64,000 nt of DNA from contig NZ_JBIWEX010000005.1 of NCBI RefSeq assembly GCF_044762745.1, positions 124,001-188,000 on the forward strand, in the 5' to 3' direction. The notes beneath the pieces were generated by a model. It searched no databases. It had not been told where the DNA came from and worked only from the letters and a program-made list of their open reading frames with translations. Shown piece after piece: positions 16,441-26,204 of the stretch; the first letter of the stretch is position 1; each line of letters begins with the position of its first letter. The translations under genes and the position numbers were made by a program. This DNA comes from Psychrobacillus sp044762745. Lineage in GTDB: Bacteria > Bacillota > Bacilli > Bacillales_A > Planococcaceae.

Positions 16441-17505
16441 TTAGTATTTTTCATACAATGAAAGCATATAATGCGCATTATCCACCCAGCTATAATGCTC
16501 TTTCACATGAGCTACTCCAGCATTTCCCATTACAGCTCGTAAATCACTGTTTCTCGCTAATTTTTTAAATGCAGTTGCTAACTGGTCTGGACTATTTTTA
16601 TCGACTACGATGCCAGTAACATCTTGTACAACTACTTCTGGCAAGCCACCGACGTTGGATACGACAACTGGTACACCACAAGCCATTCCTTCCACCGCAG
16701 CAACACCAAAGCTTTCACTGTCTTCTGTAGATGGTACAGCAAAAATCGACATTTTGCGAATAATAGCTGGTACTTCTGTATTTGGAACTTTTCCTGTAAA
16801 TGTAGTAACTTCCGCTACTCCTAAATCTTTTGCAAGTTGTTCATACTCAGCTCTTTGAGGACCATCACCCGTAATTAGGAGTTCGGAGTTTGGAAATTCT
16901 TTATGAAATAACGCAAATCCTTTTACTAAATCTGCAATTCCATATTTATCTTCTAGTGCTTTTACAGTTCCAATAATAATTTTGTCATCTGCTTCTTGCC
17001 CTTCTGGTGCGGGATAAAATTGCTCGATATCTACCCCAAACGGCGTTACTTCTACTTTCTTGTTTGTATAGAGATTCGTTTCTTTTGCCATAACATGACT
17101 CGTTGAAAAAATAGCCGTTGCTTTTTCCAATGTATATTCAATCAGTTTTTGATTGAGCTTGCTCTTTTTAGGAACAACAAAAATGTCTTTTCCCCATACA
17201 GATACGAAATACTTTTTATAATTAACCATAGCACCTAGTAACCCGTAGCTCGATACATAATGGGCATGTAAAATATCTGGATTCCATTCCTTCAGCATTT
17301 TTTTAAGTGAAGGTGCAGCTGCTAAATAAGACGCTTTGCTCGGGAGTAATTTAGGTAAAATCTCAGTCGGTACGAGTTTTGCATTGTCCTCCGAATAATG
17401 ATCTTTGAATGTATACACTTTCACTTCAATGCCTTGTGATTGATAAAACAATGCCCATTTTTGCGTATGGATGGATCTACTTGGGGCTAATAATGCGATT
17501 TTCAT
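16441..17505 (-). CDS. Family 4 glycosyltransferase
   Basis: This is a 354-residue GT-B glycosyltransferase. The C-terminal half shows IIGTVKALEDKYGI, ITGDGPQRAEYEQL, FTGKVPN and the GT4 donor-binding EDSESFGVAAVEGMACG segment with its Glu-x7-Glu pattern. The acceptor half includes HAHYVSSYGLL. The ATG at 17505 (MKIALLAPS) follows AGGAGGT; upstream in-frame codons belong to the overlapping gene. It shares an ATGA overlap with the preceding gene, so translation is coupled. Donor and acceptor are not predictable from sequence alone. Confidence 0.9.
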   Translation of the reverse strand: MKIALLAPSRSIHTQKWALFYQSQGIEVKVYTFKDHYSEDNAKLVPTEILPKLLPSKASYLAAAPSLKKMLKEWNPDILHAHYVSSYGLLGAMVNYKKYFVSVWGKDIFVVPKKSKLNQKLIEYTLEKATAIFSTSHVMAKETNLYTNKKVEVTPFGVDIEQFYPAPEGQEADDKIIIGTVKALEDKYGIADLVKGFALFHKEFPNSELLITGDGPQRAEYEQLAKDLGVAEVTTFTGKVPNTEVPAIIRKMSIFAVPSTEDSESFGVAAVEGMACGVPVVVSNVGGLPEVVVQDVTGIVVDKNSPDQLATAFKKLARNSDLRAVMGNAGVAHVKEHYSWVDNAHYMLSLYEKY

Positions 17506-18617
17506 TGTTGACCTCCTATGAGCGCTTGCGCAGCTTGTTCGGCACGTTCGTTCCATGCATGCTGCTGTAAAAAAGATTGTTGAATATTTCTTTTGTAAAC
17601 TTCAAATTGGGGTTGAATGTCCTGCATTCCTTGGACAAGGCTTTCTGCATCATCCTCTGTGATGACTCCGTAAGGACCTGACTTGATAAAATCTTCTTGT
17701 GCAGAACAATTAGTCGCGATAATTGGAAGCCCTGCGGTTAAGTATTCTACTAATTTGATAGGAACAGCAAAATCGTTATAAACCGATCTTTTTCGCGGTA
17801 TAAATGCAAAATCTACTTCTGTATATACTTGTTGAAGCTCTGCACCACTTACATGTTTCAAACCGATATACGGTTTCGTCAGTTTTTCTTTATCCGAATC
17901 ACTAAGCTGTGTATATTCATCTTCTCGACAGACGATGACTAGCTCACCTTTTATGCTTTCTTTATTCAACAAAGCAAACGATTCTACTAAAGTAGGTAGC
18001 CCGTAATCATCGTTATTAATACCACCAACGTATATTCCTTTAAACGGCTTTTGGATTGCATTATTGTTCGTCTTTATTTCCGTAAATCGTCCGCCAGGAG
18101 GCAACGCCATTTTCGCGGTATTTATATTCACGTACTTGCCCATTGCGTCACTCGGTAAAAAGACGGTATGCATATATTTGCCGTAAAATTTTTCTTCCTT
18201 TTTATAAATAGTTTGCATGATGAATTTTTTAAATCCTTTTAACGAATACAACTCATCAAACTTCCAATAGACGTCACGATAAAAGACGCCAATCGGCACA
18301 TGATGTTTCTTTAATGTTTGAAAAACGTCTTTATCGATTCTCCAGTCTTTCGGTATATGTCCAGGATCAGTCAGCCATAATGGAATTGTTTGGTTCTCTG
18401 AGTAACAAAATAATGTCTGCTCGTATTTTTTCTCTTCCACCAATTTCTTCCACTGCTGCCGACGTTCCGTACTAGTTCCAGAAATGACGATGAGCTGTAG
18501 GTCATTTTTTTTCGCATATACTTCAAATGCTTTGATCATCTCCACTGGACGAATCGCGGATCCGCTTTTCGGATTCGTTGCAACCGTAAAAGGATAATAA
18601 ATAATGATATTTTTCAT
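17502..18617 (-). CDS. Glycosyltransferase (GT4-like)
   Basis: This 371-residue protein has the layout of a GT-B glycosyltransferase: YVGGINNDDYGLPTLVESFALL opens the donor domain, ELVIVCREDEY follows, and a late VPIKLVEYLTAGLPIIATN segment corresponds to the donor-binding helix. The first half is less typical (NPKSGSAIRP, GVFYRDVYWKFDE). The ATG at 18617 overlaps the stop of the polymerase gene as ATGA, and its own stop overlaps the next glycosyltransferase the same way. It is one of three glycosyltransferases in the operon. Confidence 0.82.
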   Translation of the reverse strand: MKNIIIYYPFTVATNPKSGSAIRPVEMIKAFEVYAKKNDLQLIVISGTSTERRQQWKKLVEEKKYEQTLFCYSENQTIPLWLTDPGHIPKDWRIDKDVFQTLKKHHVPIGVFYRDVYWKFDELYSLKGFKKFIMQTIYKKEEKFYGKYMHTVFLPSDAMGKYVNINTAKMALPPGGRFTEIKTNNNAIQKPFKGIYVGGINNDDYGLPTLVESFALLNKESIKGELVIVCREDEYTQLSDSDKEKLTKPYIGLKHVSGAELQQVYTEVDFAFIPRKRSVYNDFAVPIKLVEYLTAGLPIIATNCSAQEDFIKSGPYGVITEDDAESLVQGMQDIQPQFEVYKRNIQQSFLQQHAWNERAEQAAQALIGGQQ

Positions 18618-20002
18618 GCCTTCACTCTTTTCTTCCTTATATTCATGACGAAGCGCCAAATGATGTGAAAATATCCTTCTAATACGAACAATCCACCTAA
18701 AACAACGGTTAGCATAATCCAAATCGGATTAAAGAAGAAGTCGGAAACTCCTCCTACAAGCGTTCTTGGAATATTAATCGTGAAATAAATGAATAATGCA
18801 AGGACAACTGGTGTTTTTGGTAATCGTAAAAATACAATATAAAGTACTTGAATGACAATGGCAATGTAAATGATTGCAACAATGACACCTAAATAGCCAA
18901 AAGTAGCAAATGCTTCTCCTAAGAAAATGGTATTTAGCACTCCGCCAGTTCCTTTGTCTATATTTTCTGGGAAGACATTTTCCATTACCATTCGTGCCGA
19001 ACGAACTTGTTCCACATCAAAGATTTTAGCGATAAAAGAAGGCAAACCTTTTACTTCTAGTAAAGCGATGGAATGTGAAAAAGTATCCAAATGCAAAAAG
19101 AATGGGGAAATTTGTGCTAAAATAATTCGACCGATTGGTCCAGAATTATATGATAAGAAGCTTTTTACTTCTGTTACACCTTGAATGGACACATACATTA
19201 TTACTAATAACACACTACCGGCTATTATATACCCGCTTATTCTTCTCCAATTCAACTTTAAACGTCCCGTATACACAGCTGCTAATAACAGCATGATGAT
19301 ATAAAAGAAAATAGGAGATTTAGCTAAATCGTAAATGGAAATTAGCACAGAAGAAACAAACAGCATGAAAAATACTACTTTCCAATACAATGCTTTTGAT
19401 TGCGTAGCATATACAAATGCAATAATGGATAGTACAGGAGTTAGAGCAATTCCAAATATATTTCGAATATAGACAGAAATTCCGCTAAATCCTCTGGCAG
19501 CATCAATTCTCATCTGCGCAAGCTCTTTTGTATTTCCTTTTAACAGCTCGAATATTGGTACCGTATTCGTTTTCAGTAACGTAAAAGCAACTGCTAAAAC
19601 AGAAAGGGCAGCAAGTGCTCCAAATGCAAGTCTGAATATACGTCTGTTCTTATCTACACTTGTACGAACGGGTTCATGTAGGTAACGCTCAAATTCTAAT
19701 GGTGCATTAAAACCTAAAATTCTTCCTACAACTAATTGCGTAAGTGGGAACAAAATCATCAATATCGTCAATAAAACAAATCCAATGATTCGATATTCCT
19801 CATGGTCCATTCTTTTGATCATATAGTAATCATCTATTCCTAAAGCTATTAATAATCCGCCAATATAACTGGAGATAAGGAAAGAATAATAATATATAAT
19901 GGAAATCATATTTGGCTTTACAAGAGAAAGGCTTCCAGAGACCTTTGCAAAAAGGTATGTGGAAGCCACCACAGTAAAGAGCCATATGCTAAAAATTAAC
20001 AA
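18614..20002 (-). CDS. Wzy-like polysaccharide polymerase (multi-pass membrane protein)
   Basis: This is a very hydrophobic 462-residue protein with about ten to twelve transmembrane segments and a large outside loop (about 300-375). The internal ARGFSGISVYIRNIFGIALTP segment and the overall layout match O-antigen/oligosaccharide repeat-unit polymerases, which join undecaprenyl-linked repeat units outside the membrane. Sequence conservation in this family is low, so the call rests mainly on topology and on the neighbouring Wzx and Wzz-like genes. The start is TTG at 20002 with GGTG nine bases ahead. It is ATGA-coupled to the next gene. Confidence 0.82.
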   Translation of the reverse strand: MLIFSIWLFTVVASTYLFAKVSGSLSLVKPNMISIIYYYSFLISSYIGGLLIALGIDDYYMIKRMDHEEYRIIGFVLLTILMILFPLTQLVVGRILGFNAPLEFERYLHEPVRTSVDKNRRIFRLAFGALAALSVLAVAFTLLKTNTVPIFELLKGNTKELAQMRIDAARGFSGISVYIRNIFGIALTPVLSIIAFVYATQSKALYWKVVFFMLFVSSVLISIYDLAKSPIFFYIIMLLLAAVYTGRLKLNWRRISGYIIAGSVLLVIMYVSIQGVTEVKSFLSYNSGPIGRIILAQISPFFLHLDTFSHSIALLEVKGLPSFIAKIFDVEQVRSARMVMENVFPENIDKGTGGVLNTIFLGEAFATFGYLGVIVAIIYIAIVIQVLYIVFLRLPKTPVVLALFIYFTINIPRTLVGGVSDFFFNPIWIMLTVVLGGLFVLEGYFHIIWRFVMNIRKKRVKA

Positions 20003-20016
20003 TGCTCACACCTACT

Positions 20017-21084
20017 TTATTTACTTGAATGCTGCTTTAATAAAGCTAATACTTTCTCTGCTGTTTTTCCATCACCGAATACAGGTGTATAAGAAGGAGA
20101 AACTTGTTTTTGTACAGCTTCTACGATTTTTTCTGTATCAGTACCTGTTAAAATATTCGCATCTTCGATCAATGTTTCCACCCATTCCGTTTGGTCACGA
20201 ACTGTGACACAAGGAACTACTGCAAAATATGCTTCTTTTTGAACGCCACCAGAATCGGTCACGATTTTCTTTGCACTCGTTTCGAGCGATAACATATCTA
20301 AATATCCGACTGGTTCGATTACTTGTAAATTAGGAATTTGATCTAGTTTGAAGCCATAATCCTCTAATTTTTTCTTCGTACGTGGATGAATTGGCCATAC
20401 TTTTGTTTCTGGAATTTGACTAAATGCATCTAAAATCGATTTCATACGTTCTACGTCATCTGTGTTTTCAGCGCGGTGAATCGTAATTAATAAATAGTCT
20501 TTTGCTTTTAAATTTTCACGTTCTAAAATAGTGGAAGTGGATTCCGCTAATGTTTTATTGTATAAAACAGCATCATACATTACGTCTCCAACATTATAAA
20601 CGCCATCAGTGATATTCTCGTTTGTTAAGTTTTGGATAGCTGTTTCTGTTGGGCACAGAAGTAGCGTTGACACATGGTCTGTTAAAATACGGTTTACTTC
20701 TTCTGGCATTTTTTTATTAAAGCTTCTAAGCCCTGCTTCGATATGAACAATCGGAACATGTAATTTAGCTGCAGCTAGTGCACCAGCAAGTGTAGAGTTA
20801 GTATCACCATAGACAAGTACAAAATCCGGTTGTTCTGTTAAAATAATGTCTTCAATTTTAGCCAACATTTCACCGGTTTGTTTTCCGTGATTTCCAGAAC
20901 CAATGCCTAAGTGATAATCTGGTTTTGGAATATTTAACTCTTCGAAAAAGATATCCGACATATTCGCATCATAGTGTTGCCCTGTATGTACGATAAGCTC
21001 TGTTACTTCTTCTCGGATTACACGGGAAACTGCTGCTGCTTTTATAAATTGAGGTCTTGCTCCTAATATTGTTAAGACTTTCAT
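20017..21084 (-). CDS. UDP-GlcNAc(3NAc)A 2-epimerase, WbpI-like
   Basis: This is a 355-residue non-hydrolysing UDP-sugar 2-epimerase. The start LGARPQFIKAA, GQHYDANMSDIFFEEL and YGDTNSTLAGALAAAKLHVPIVHIEAGLRSF resemble WbpI, which turns UDP-2,3-diacetamido-2,3-dideoxy-glucuronic acid into the manno form. MnaA/WecB proteins instead start with a GTRPE box, so I do not call it MnaA, although the families are homologous. WbpA-, WbpB-, WbpE- and WbpD-like genes in the same operon would supply its substrate. AAGGAG precedes the ATG, which overlaps the stop of the upstream gene as ATGA. Confidence 0.85.
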   Translation of the reverse strand: MKVLTILGARPQFIKAAAVSRVIREEVTELIVHTGQHYDANMSDIFFEELNIPKPDYHLGIGSGNHGKQTGEMLAKIEDIILTEQPDFVLVYGDTNSTLAGALAAAKLHVPIVHIEAGLRSFNKKMPEEVNRILTDHVSTLLLCPTETAIQNLTNENITDGVYNVGDVMYDAVLYNKTLAESTSTILERENLKAKDYLLITIHRAENTDDVERMKSILDAFSQIPETKVWPIHPRTKKKLEDYGFKLDQIPNLQVIEPVGYLDMLSLETSAKKIVTDSGGVQKEAYFAVVPCVTVRDQTEWVETLIEDANILTGTDTEKIVEAVQKQVSPSYTPVFGDGKTAEKVLALLKQHSSK

Positions 21085-22673
21085 TCCGTCAGCTCCTTCA
21101 TCATTTGAATCATATCTTTGGCTATAAATGCATTTATATTATATGGGTGTTTATACTTGGTACCATTCCTTTTAAAAGAAAGGGTTTGCTTATATTGTTT
21201 ATAGGTTGGATAGATTCCATACCATTCCATTGGTTCTTCGAAATATTGTCTATACAATTTTCGCTTACGATATACTTTGCGTAAAATAGGGTATAGTACA
21301 CCATATTTATTTTTCAATGAATTTTCAGCACCTGGTTTTTGTGGTAACGGATAAAAATCGGGATACATTTTATGCAATGTATAATCATACAAATATTTTT
21401 TATATTTCAAATCAGCCGGTATTTTACTAAAGAAGTAAATTAACCGATCGTCCCATAAAGGCATCGACCAATCTTGCTCGAAATATTCATACACTCGAAC
21501 TGAATTAATAATGAACTTAGCTTGTCTCTCTTTCCAGTTCCATTCGTCAATAATGGAAGTTACTCGTTCATTCGTCAATGTTGTGTATGCTGAAACGTCT
21601 TTTGTTACTGATTTACCGATGTCGCTAGTTGTATGGCTTAGTCCATTTGTTAGTTGCCATAATCGAAAATGCTTTGGAATAATGAAGTCCACTACTTCAC
21701 TTGAAGTAAATTCTTTATCAAGAATTGCTTCATAAGGCAAATGACTGCCCCCTAAAAAGTCGAGAGAATGACCTGGTAGGAATACAGCATTTTCCAATCC
21801 TTCTTCCTCTACTAATAACTTTGTGCTTGGGAAGTCTTGTAAGTGTGCAACAGAAGTTCCATTACAAGCATATATTACATAGTCTTTCCAAAGCTTCGAC
21901 TTATATAAATCTCTCCACATTGCTTTATCGTAAGCAAAATACTTCCACTTCAAACCTAAACGGTCGGCAATTTCTTTACTAACGGTTGCTTCTCCATTAC
22001 CAGGTCTACCATATGTAAAAGTAATAATAGAATCTGAAACACCTTTATCCTTTAATAGTAAAGCCATTATCCGAGAATCATATCCTCCACTTAAGGGTAG
22101 GATAATTTTGCGCCCTGCTAGTCTTGCTACTAAATCGTCGAATATATTATGTAGAATATGAGCTAGCTCTTCGGCAAAATTATCAATAGAATCTTGATCC
22201 TTTTCTGTAACGTATGAATAATAGGCTTGCTTAGAAGCATTTTCTTTTAAATGTACTATAGTGGCAACTTCAAGTTGATACCAGTCTTTGAATAAAGTTT
22301 TATCACCAGTAACAAAACCAGCTAGCAGAAGTTCTTCTTCCGCTTCTTCGCGAATGGACATAGAAGCTTTTGGCGCTATATAATCTTGCACGATCCAATC
22401 GTTTGTTTCACTTTTCGAATAAAATAAAGGAATCGTTCTTTTTTTATCCGTCACCAAAGTAACTCCATCTTCCGTTTGAAGGATTAACGCAAATTCTCCA
22501 TTCCAAGCAGCCACTTCTGTAGGTGTTATTCCTTTAAATACATCCTCAAAATTTTCATGGGTGACATATTGATTTTCATAGTAGAAATAACCTCTAAAAA
22601 AACCTTCATATCCCACACCATTTATAGGATAAAAATCTTTATGCCTAAGGTTAGTTATACATTTGTTCGCCAT
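21081..22673 (-). CDS. Asparagine-synthase-like amidotransferase in the glycan operon
   Basis: This is a 530-residue AsnB-like protein. The C-terminal synthetase domain has the PP-loop SGGYDS at 195-200, used to adenylate a carboxyl group. The N-terminal region keeps glutaminase-like strands (WNGEFALIL, DKKRTIPLFYS) but does not begin Met-Cys, so the usual Cys nucleophile is missing; the nearest Cys is residue 5. Related proteins in O-antigen loci are linked with amidation of uronic acids. I infer that it converts a uronic acid of this polymer to its amide, perhaps with free ammonia. It is ATGA-coupled to the epimerase. Confidence 0.78.
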   Translation of the reverse strand: MANKCITNLRHKDFYPINGVGYEGFFRGYFYYENQYVTHENFEDVFKGITPTEVAAWNGEFALILQTEDGVTLVTDKKRTIPLFYSKSETNDWIVQDYIAPKASMSIREEAEEELLLAGFVTGDKTLFKDWYQLEVATIVHLKENASKQAYYSYVTEKDQDSIDNFAEELAHILHNIFDDLVARLAGRKIILPLSGGYDSRIMALLLKDKGVSDSIITFTYGRPGNGEATVSKEIADRLGLKWKYFAYDKAMWRDLYKSKLWKDYVIYACNGTSVAHLQDFPSTKLLVEEEGLENAVFLPGHSLDFLGGSHLPYEAILDKEFTSSEVVDFIIPKHFRLWQLTNGLSHTTSDIGKSVTKDVSAYTTLTNERVTSIIDEWNWKERQAKFIINSVRVYEYFEQDWSMPLWDDRLIYFFSKIPADLKYKKYLYDYTLHKMYPDFYPLPQKPGAENSLKNKYGVLYPILRKVYRKRKLYRQYFEEPMEWYGIYPTYKQYKQTLSFKRNGTKYKHPYNINAFIAKDMIQMMKELTE

Positions 22674-22686
22674 GTCTTATCCCCCA

Positions 22687-24102
22687 TTACTTTCTTTTCA
22701 CAAAATATTTATCGATTCGAACGAGTAGTACTAGGATGATGAATACACCCCATACTCCTGCTATTAGCCAACTATTCAAATCCATTACTTGAATATATAC
22801 GATACTAGCTGTTGCAGCAATTAACCAAAAGATCGTCCATCCCATCACAAATCCAGAGAAAGGGACATAGTACAGCTTCTGGCTTTTCCGGAATACCATG
22901 AATAGAGCTAAACAATATGCTGCAACATATGAAATGACAGTTCCCCAAATGGAGAACATTGGGACGAATATAAAATTCAATATAATCGATACAACTGCGG
23001 CAATTCCAAATGCTATAGAAATATGTTTCGTCTGTTTAGAGTAAAATATCCCTGTGGAAACAATCATATAATAAAAACTTAAAAATGTTGCGATAGAAAT
23101 TGGTGCTACGTATTGAAATGCAATTCTAAATTGCTCCGGCATCACCAAAATAATCCACGGCATAAGAGTAGCTAATGCTAAAACTCCCAAACTACCTATC
23201 AATAATAACGCTGCATACAAAGTAGAAAATAGTTTTGGACTACTTTCTTTATCTTTTAATGACATAGAAAAAGGTCTCCAAGCAAGTTGAATCCCACTAG
23301 TCAATAAAGTGATGAATGTGGCAAATTTAATGGCCGTACTATAAATCCCTATATCTGATAAGGTAGCAAATGCCTTTAAAAAATAGTTATTTGCATTTGC
23401 AATAACCCAAAAAGCTAAAGAAGCAGGTACTAAAGGAGCTGCATAAATAAGTACTTTCTTTAAAATACTCCAATCAAACAAAGGTTTTAAGTAAATTCTT
23501 GCAGGATTTATTAATACCAATACAATAATTGCTACACTAATTAATCGAGCCAAAAGTATTCCTTCAAGTGAAGTCCAAACGAACATGAGGAAAAGTAGTG
23601 ATACGATGGCTATTAAAAGCATCTTTGCTACAGTTGTTGCTACAACTCTTTTCGTATGAAACTCATATCTCAATATAGTTAAAACGAGCGTGATGATAGT
23701 ATCTAAACAAAGTGTTCCAAGTGCAATATAAAATAATTGAGATTGACCAGGAACATCTAATAGTAATACAGAGAGCCACTCTCCACCGATTAAAAATATA
23801 ACGAATAATAGGATAACAATGGATATCCTAAATGTCATAACGGATCGAACATACTTTTCACGTGTCTCTTTGTCTTTATACTCAAAGTAGTAATAGGCCA
23901 AAGCCGAATCCGTTCCAAAAATCACTAAAAAAGTAAGCATGGACATATTCGTATCGACAAGCTGAAGCAAACCAACTAGCGATGTATCAACTAAATAATG
24001 GGCGTACAACGGAAAGAGGATGAAAGCAATCAGCTTTGTCCCTACATTCATAAATGCGTAAAGGAGCGAATCCGCTCCTAAACGTTTTAGCTGAGAAAAC
24101 AC
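22687..24102 (-). CDS. Wzx-type oligosaccharide flippase
   Basis: This 471-residue membrane protein with about 14 hydrophobic segments belongs to the MATE/MviN-like polysaccharide-transporter superfamily. The N-terminus (LGADSLLYAFMNVGTKLIAFILFPLYAHYL) is typical of Wzx proteins, which flip undecaprenyl-linked repeat units across the membrane. The start is GTG immediately after the TAA of the acetyltransferase gene, with GAGGAGG inside that gene's end. Wzx, Wzy and a Wzz-like protein together indicate a Wzy-dependent pathway. Confidence 0.88.
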   Translation of the reverse strand: MFSQLKRLGADSLLYAFMNVGTKLIAFILFPLYAHYLVDTSLVGLLQLVDTNMSMLTFLVIFGTDSALAYYYFEYKDKETREKYVRSVMTFRISIVILLFVIFLIGGEWLSVLLLDVPGQSQLFYIALGTLCLDTIITLVLTILRYEFHTKRVVATTVAKMLLIAIVSLLFLMFVWTSLEGILLARLISVAIIVLVLINPARIYLKPLFDWSILKKVLIYAAPLVPASLAFWVIANANNYFLKAFATLSDIGIYSTAIKFATFITLLTSGIQLAWRPFSMSLKDKESSPKLFSTLYAALLLIGSLGVLALATLMPWIILVMPEQFRIAFQYVAPISIATFLSFYYMIVSTGIFYSKQTKHISIAFGIAAVVSIILNFIFVPMFSIWGTVISYVAAYCLALFMVFRKSQKLYYVPFSGFVMGWTIFWLIAATASIVYIQVMDLNSWLIAGVWGVFIILVLLVRIDKYFVKRK

Positions 24103-24834
24103 TTAGAGAAGTTCCTCCTCAGGTACATTTTTCATAAATTTTGCTGGAAAGCCTTTAATCAATGTTTTTTCTTCTGTATCATTAGTTACTAATGCACCAG
24201 CTGCTACAAATGTTTCTTCTGCCACAGTAATCCCTGGAAGGATAATTGACGCTCCGCCAACACGAGCTCCGCGTTTTACGGTTGCACCTTTAATCTTATC
24301 GAAGCGAGCTTCTGTTCTACCCATGAAATTATCATTTGTTGTCGTCACACAAGGTGCGATGAATACATGATCTTCTAAAGTAGAGTGTGCTGTAATATAA
24401 GAGTTCGATTGAATTTTCGTACGGTCACCGATTGTTACAAAGTTTTCTACTGTAACATTGCGTCCGATAATAACGAAAGATCCAATTTCAACATCTTCAC
24501 GTACAGTTGCTAAGTCGGCGATTAACGTACTTTCCCCGACAACTGCTCCACGGTAGACAATTGTATTTGCTCCAATTGTACATTCTTTTCCAAGCTGTAG
24601 CGCTGGAATTTCTTTCGTAATTTGCATCGTACTTGTTTTCGCAGGCTTCGGTTGTTTCCCAACTACCGCTCCATCATCAATTGTCGTGCCATCTCCAATA
24701 ATAGAATCAGCATGGATTGTTACTTGATTACCGATGCGAACATTGCTTCCAATCTTCGCACCTTGTTCGATCACAGAAAAATGACCAACTGTTGTATTTT
24801 CACCTAGTTCAGCAGTTTCATGTATAAAGTTCAT
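24103..24834 (-). CDS. WbpD-like hexapeptide-repeat N-acetyltransferase
   Basis: This is a 243-residue left-handed beta-helix acyltransferase with many [I/V/L]-G-x4 hexapeptides from residue 5 to about 215. Together with the dehydrogenase, oxidoreductase and aminotransferase genes in the operon, it fits the WbpD step: acetylation of the 3-amino group of UDP-GlcNAc(3NH2)A. I chose ATG 24834 (MNFIHETAEL), nine bases from AAGGAG. An ATG two codons upstream is only three bases from it, and still earlier in-frame codons lie inside the dehydrogenase gene. Confidence 0.85.
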   Translation of the reverse strand: MNFIHETAELGENTTVGHFSVIEQGAKIGSNVRIGNQVTIHADSIIGDGTTIDDGAVVGKQPKPAKTSTMQITKEIPALQLGKECTIGANTIVYRGAVVGESTLIADLATVREDVEIGSFVIIGRNVTVENFVTIGDRTKIQSNSYITAHSTLEDHVFIAPCVTTTNDNFMGRTEARFDKIKGATVKRGARVGGASIILPGITVAEETFVAAGALVTNDTEEKTLIKGFPAKFMKNVPEEELL

Positions 24835-24847
24835 ATTCATTGTCTCC

Positions 24848-26167
24848 TTACAGTTTGATGTAACGATTTGGAGTTTCAATGCCTTTGAATGCATTACGCG
24901 TATCAAAAATTACTTTTGCACGCTTCGCGATATTGGCATAGTCAAATGCAGTATGGTCTGTCGCTAAAATAACGATATCTGCCTCTTCCAATAGTTCATC
25001 CGTTAATTCAGTTGTTTCTAATGTTTCACCATTCACTCTGAATTTTTCTACATGTGGATCAACTGATTTGAAATCTGCACCTTGTTGCATTAAAAGTTCG
25101 ATTAATTTTAATGATGGAGATTCACGCATATCATCGATATCTTTTTTATACGCTACACCTAGTAAAAGTACTTTTGCGTTACGAAGTGCTTTTCCGTCAT
25201 CATTTAAAATTTGCATTGCACGGTTAATAACATAATCAGGCATAGCATTATTAATTTCTCCAGCAAGTTCGATTAATTTCGTATGGTAGTTATATTCTCT
25301 AGCTTTCCATGTTAAGTAGAATGGATCGATTGGAATACAGTGACCGCCAAGACCTGGTCCTGGATAGAACGCCATAAAGCCGTATGGTTTTGTTTTCGCT
25401 GCATCAATTACTTCCCATACGTCGATGCCCATTTTTTCACAAAGAACAGCCATTTCATTTGCAAGTGCGATATTAATATGACGGAATGTGTTTTCGAAGA
25501 TTTTTTCCATTTCAGCAATTGCTGGACTTGAAACTTTATGCACATCGCCATCTAGAACACTGCTATAAAGTGCAGCTGCTACGTTTGTACATTTTTCTGT
25601 AATACCACCAACTACTTTTGGTGTGTTTTTTGTATTAAAGCTTTTATTACCTGGATCAATACGTTCTGGAGAATATGCGATGAAAATATCTTCTCCAACT
25701 GTAAATCCTTTATCTTCTAATGCTTTACGAATAATTTCTTCTGTTGTACCAGGGTAAGTTGTCGATTCAAGTACGACTAATGTTCCTGGTTTCGCGTATT
25801 TTGCAATTTCATTGACAGAACTTTCAACGTAAGAAGTGTCCGGTTGTTGATAAATATCAAGTGGTGTTGGTACACAAATAGCTACTGCATCCACTGAACT
25901 GATTGAACCGTAGTCGGCAGAAGCTTTTAAGTGTCCAGATTCAACCATCTCTTTTAAGTCATGATCAACTACATCACCGATATAGTTAATCCCTTCGTTT
26001 ACTTGTTGCACTTTCGATTCTTGTACGTCAAAACCGATTACTGTGTATCCTGCTTTTGCTTTTTCAACTGCTAGTGGTAAACCTACATAACCTAACCCAA
26101 CTACGCCAATTACGGCTGTGTGGTTTTCAATTTTTGCTAATAATTCTTCATAGTGTGTAGACATCAT
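24848..26167 (-). CDS. UDP-GlcNAc 6-dehydrogenase, WbpA-like
   Basis: This 439-residue nucleotide-sugar dehydrogenase of the UDP-Glc/GDP-Man DH family oxidises C6 of a UDP-hexose twice, using NAD, to give a uronic acid. An NAD-binding GLGYVG lies at 24-29, VLESTTYPGTTEE at 132-144, and the catalytic Cys277 in GLGGHCIPIDPFY. The sequence type (SYSPERIDPGN-like box) is that of WbpA/WecC enzymes acting on UDP-HexNAc rather than of TuaD/UgdA-type UDP-glucose dehydrogenases. This fits the adjacent WbpD/B/E/I-like genes. AAGGAGA precedes the ATG-ATG start. Confidence 0.9.
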   Translation of the reverse strand: MMSTHYEELLAKIENHTAVIGVVGLGYVGLPLAVEKAKAGYTVIGFDVQESKVQQVNEGINYIGDVVDHDLKEMVESGHLKASADYGSISSVDAVAICVPTPLDIYQQPDTSYVESSVNEIAKYAKPGTLVVLESTTYPGTTEEIIRKALEDKGFTVGEDIFIAYSPERIDPGNKSFNTKNTPKVVGGITEKCTNVAAALYSSVLDGDVHKVSSPAIAEMEKIFENTFRHINIALANEMAVLCEKMGIDVWEVIDAAKTKPYGFMAFYPGPGLGGHCIPIDPFYLTWKAREYNYHTKLIELAGEINNAMPDYVINRAMQILNDDGKALRNAKVLLLGVAYKKDIDDMRESPSLKLIELLMQQGADFKSVDPHVEKFRVNGETLETTELTDELLEEADIVILATDHTAFDYANIAKRAKVIFDTRNAFKGIETPNRYIKL

Positions 26168-26204
26168 AGTCTCTCCTTTTTAATTACGAACTGTAAAATT
26201 TTAA

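Noticed and set aside
20017..21084. Naming the epimerase MnaA (teichoic acid UDP-GlcNAc 2-epimerase)
   Set aside because: The GARPQFIKAA start and ANMSDIFFEEL box are those of WbpI-type enzymes, and the operon supplies the diacetamido-uronic acid substrate.
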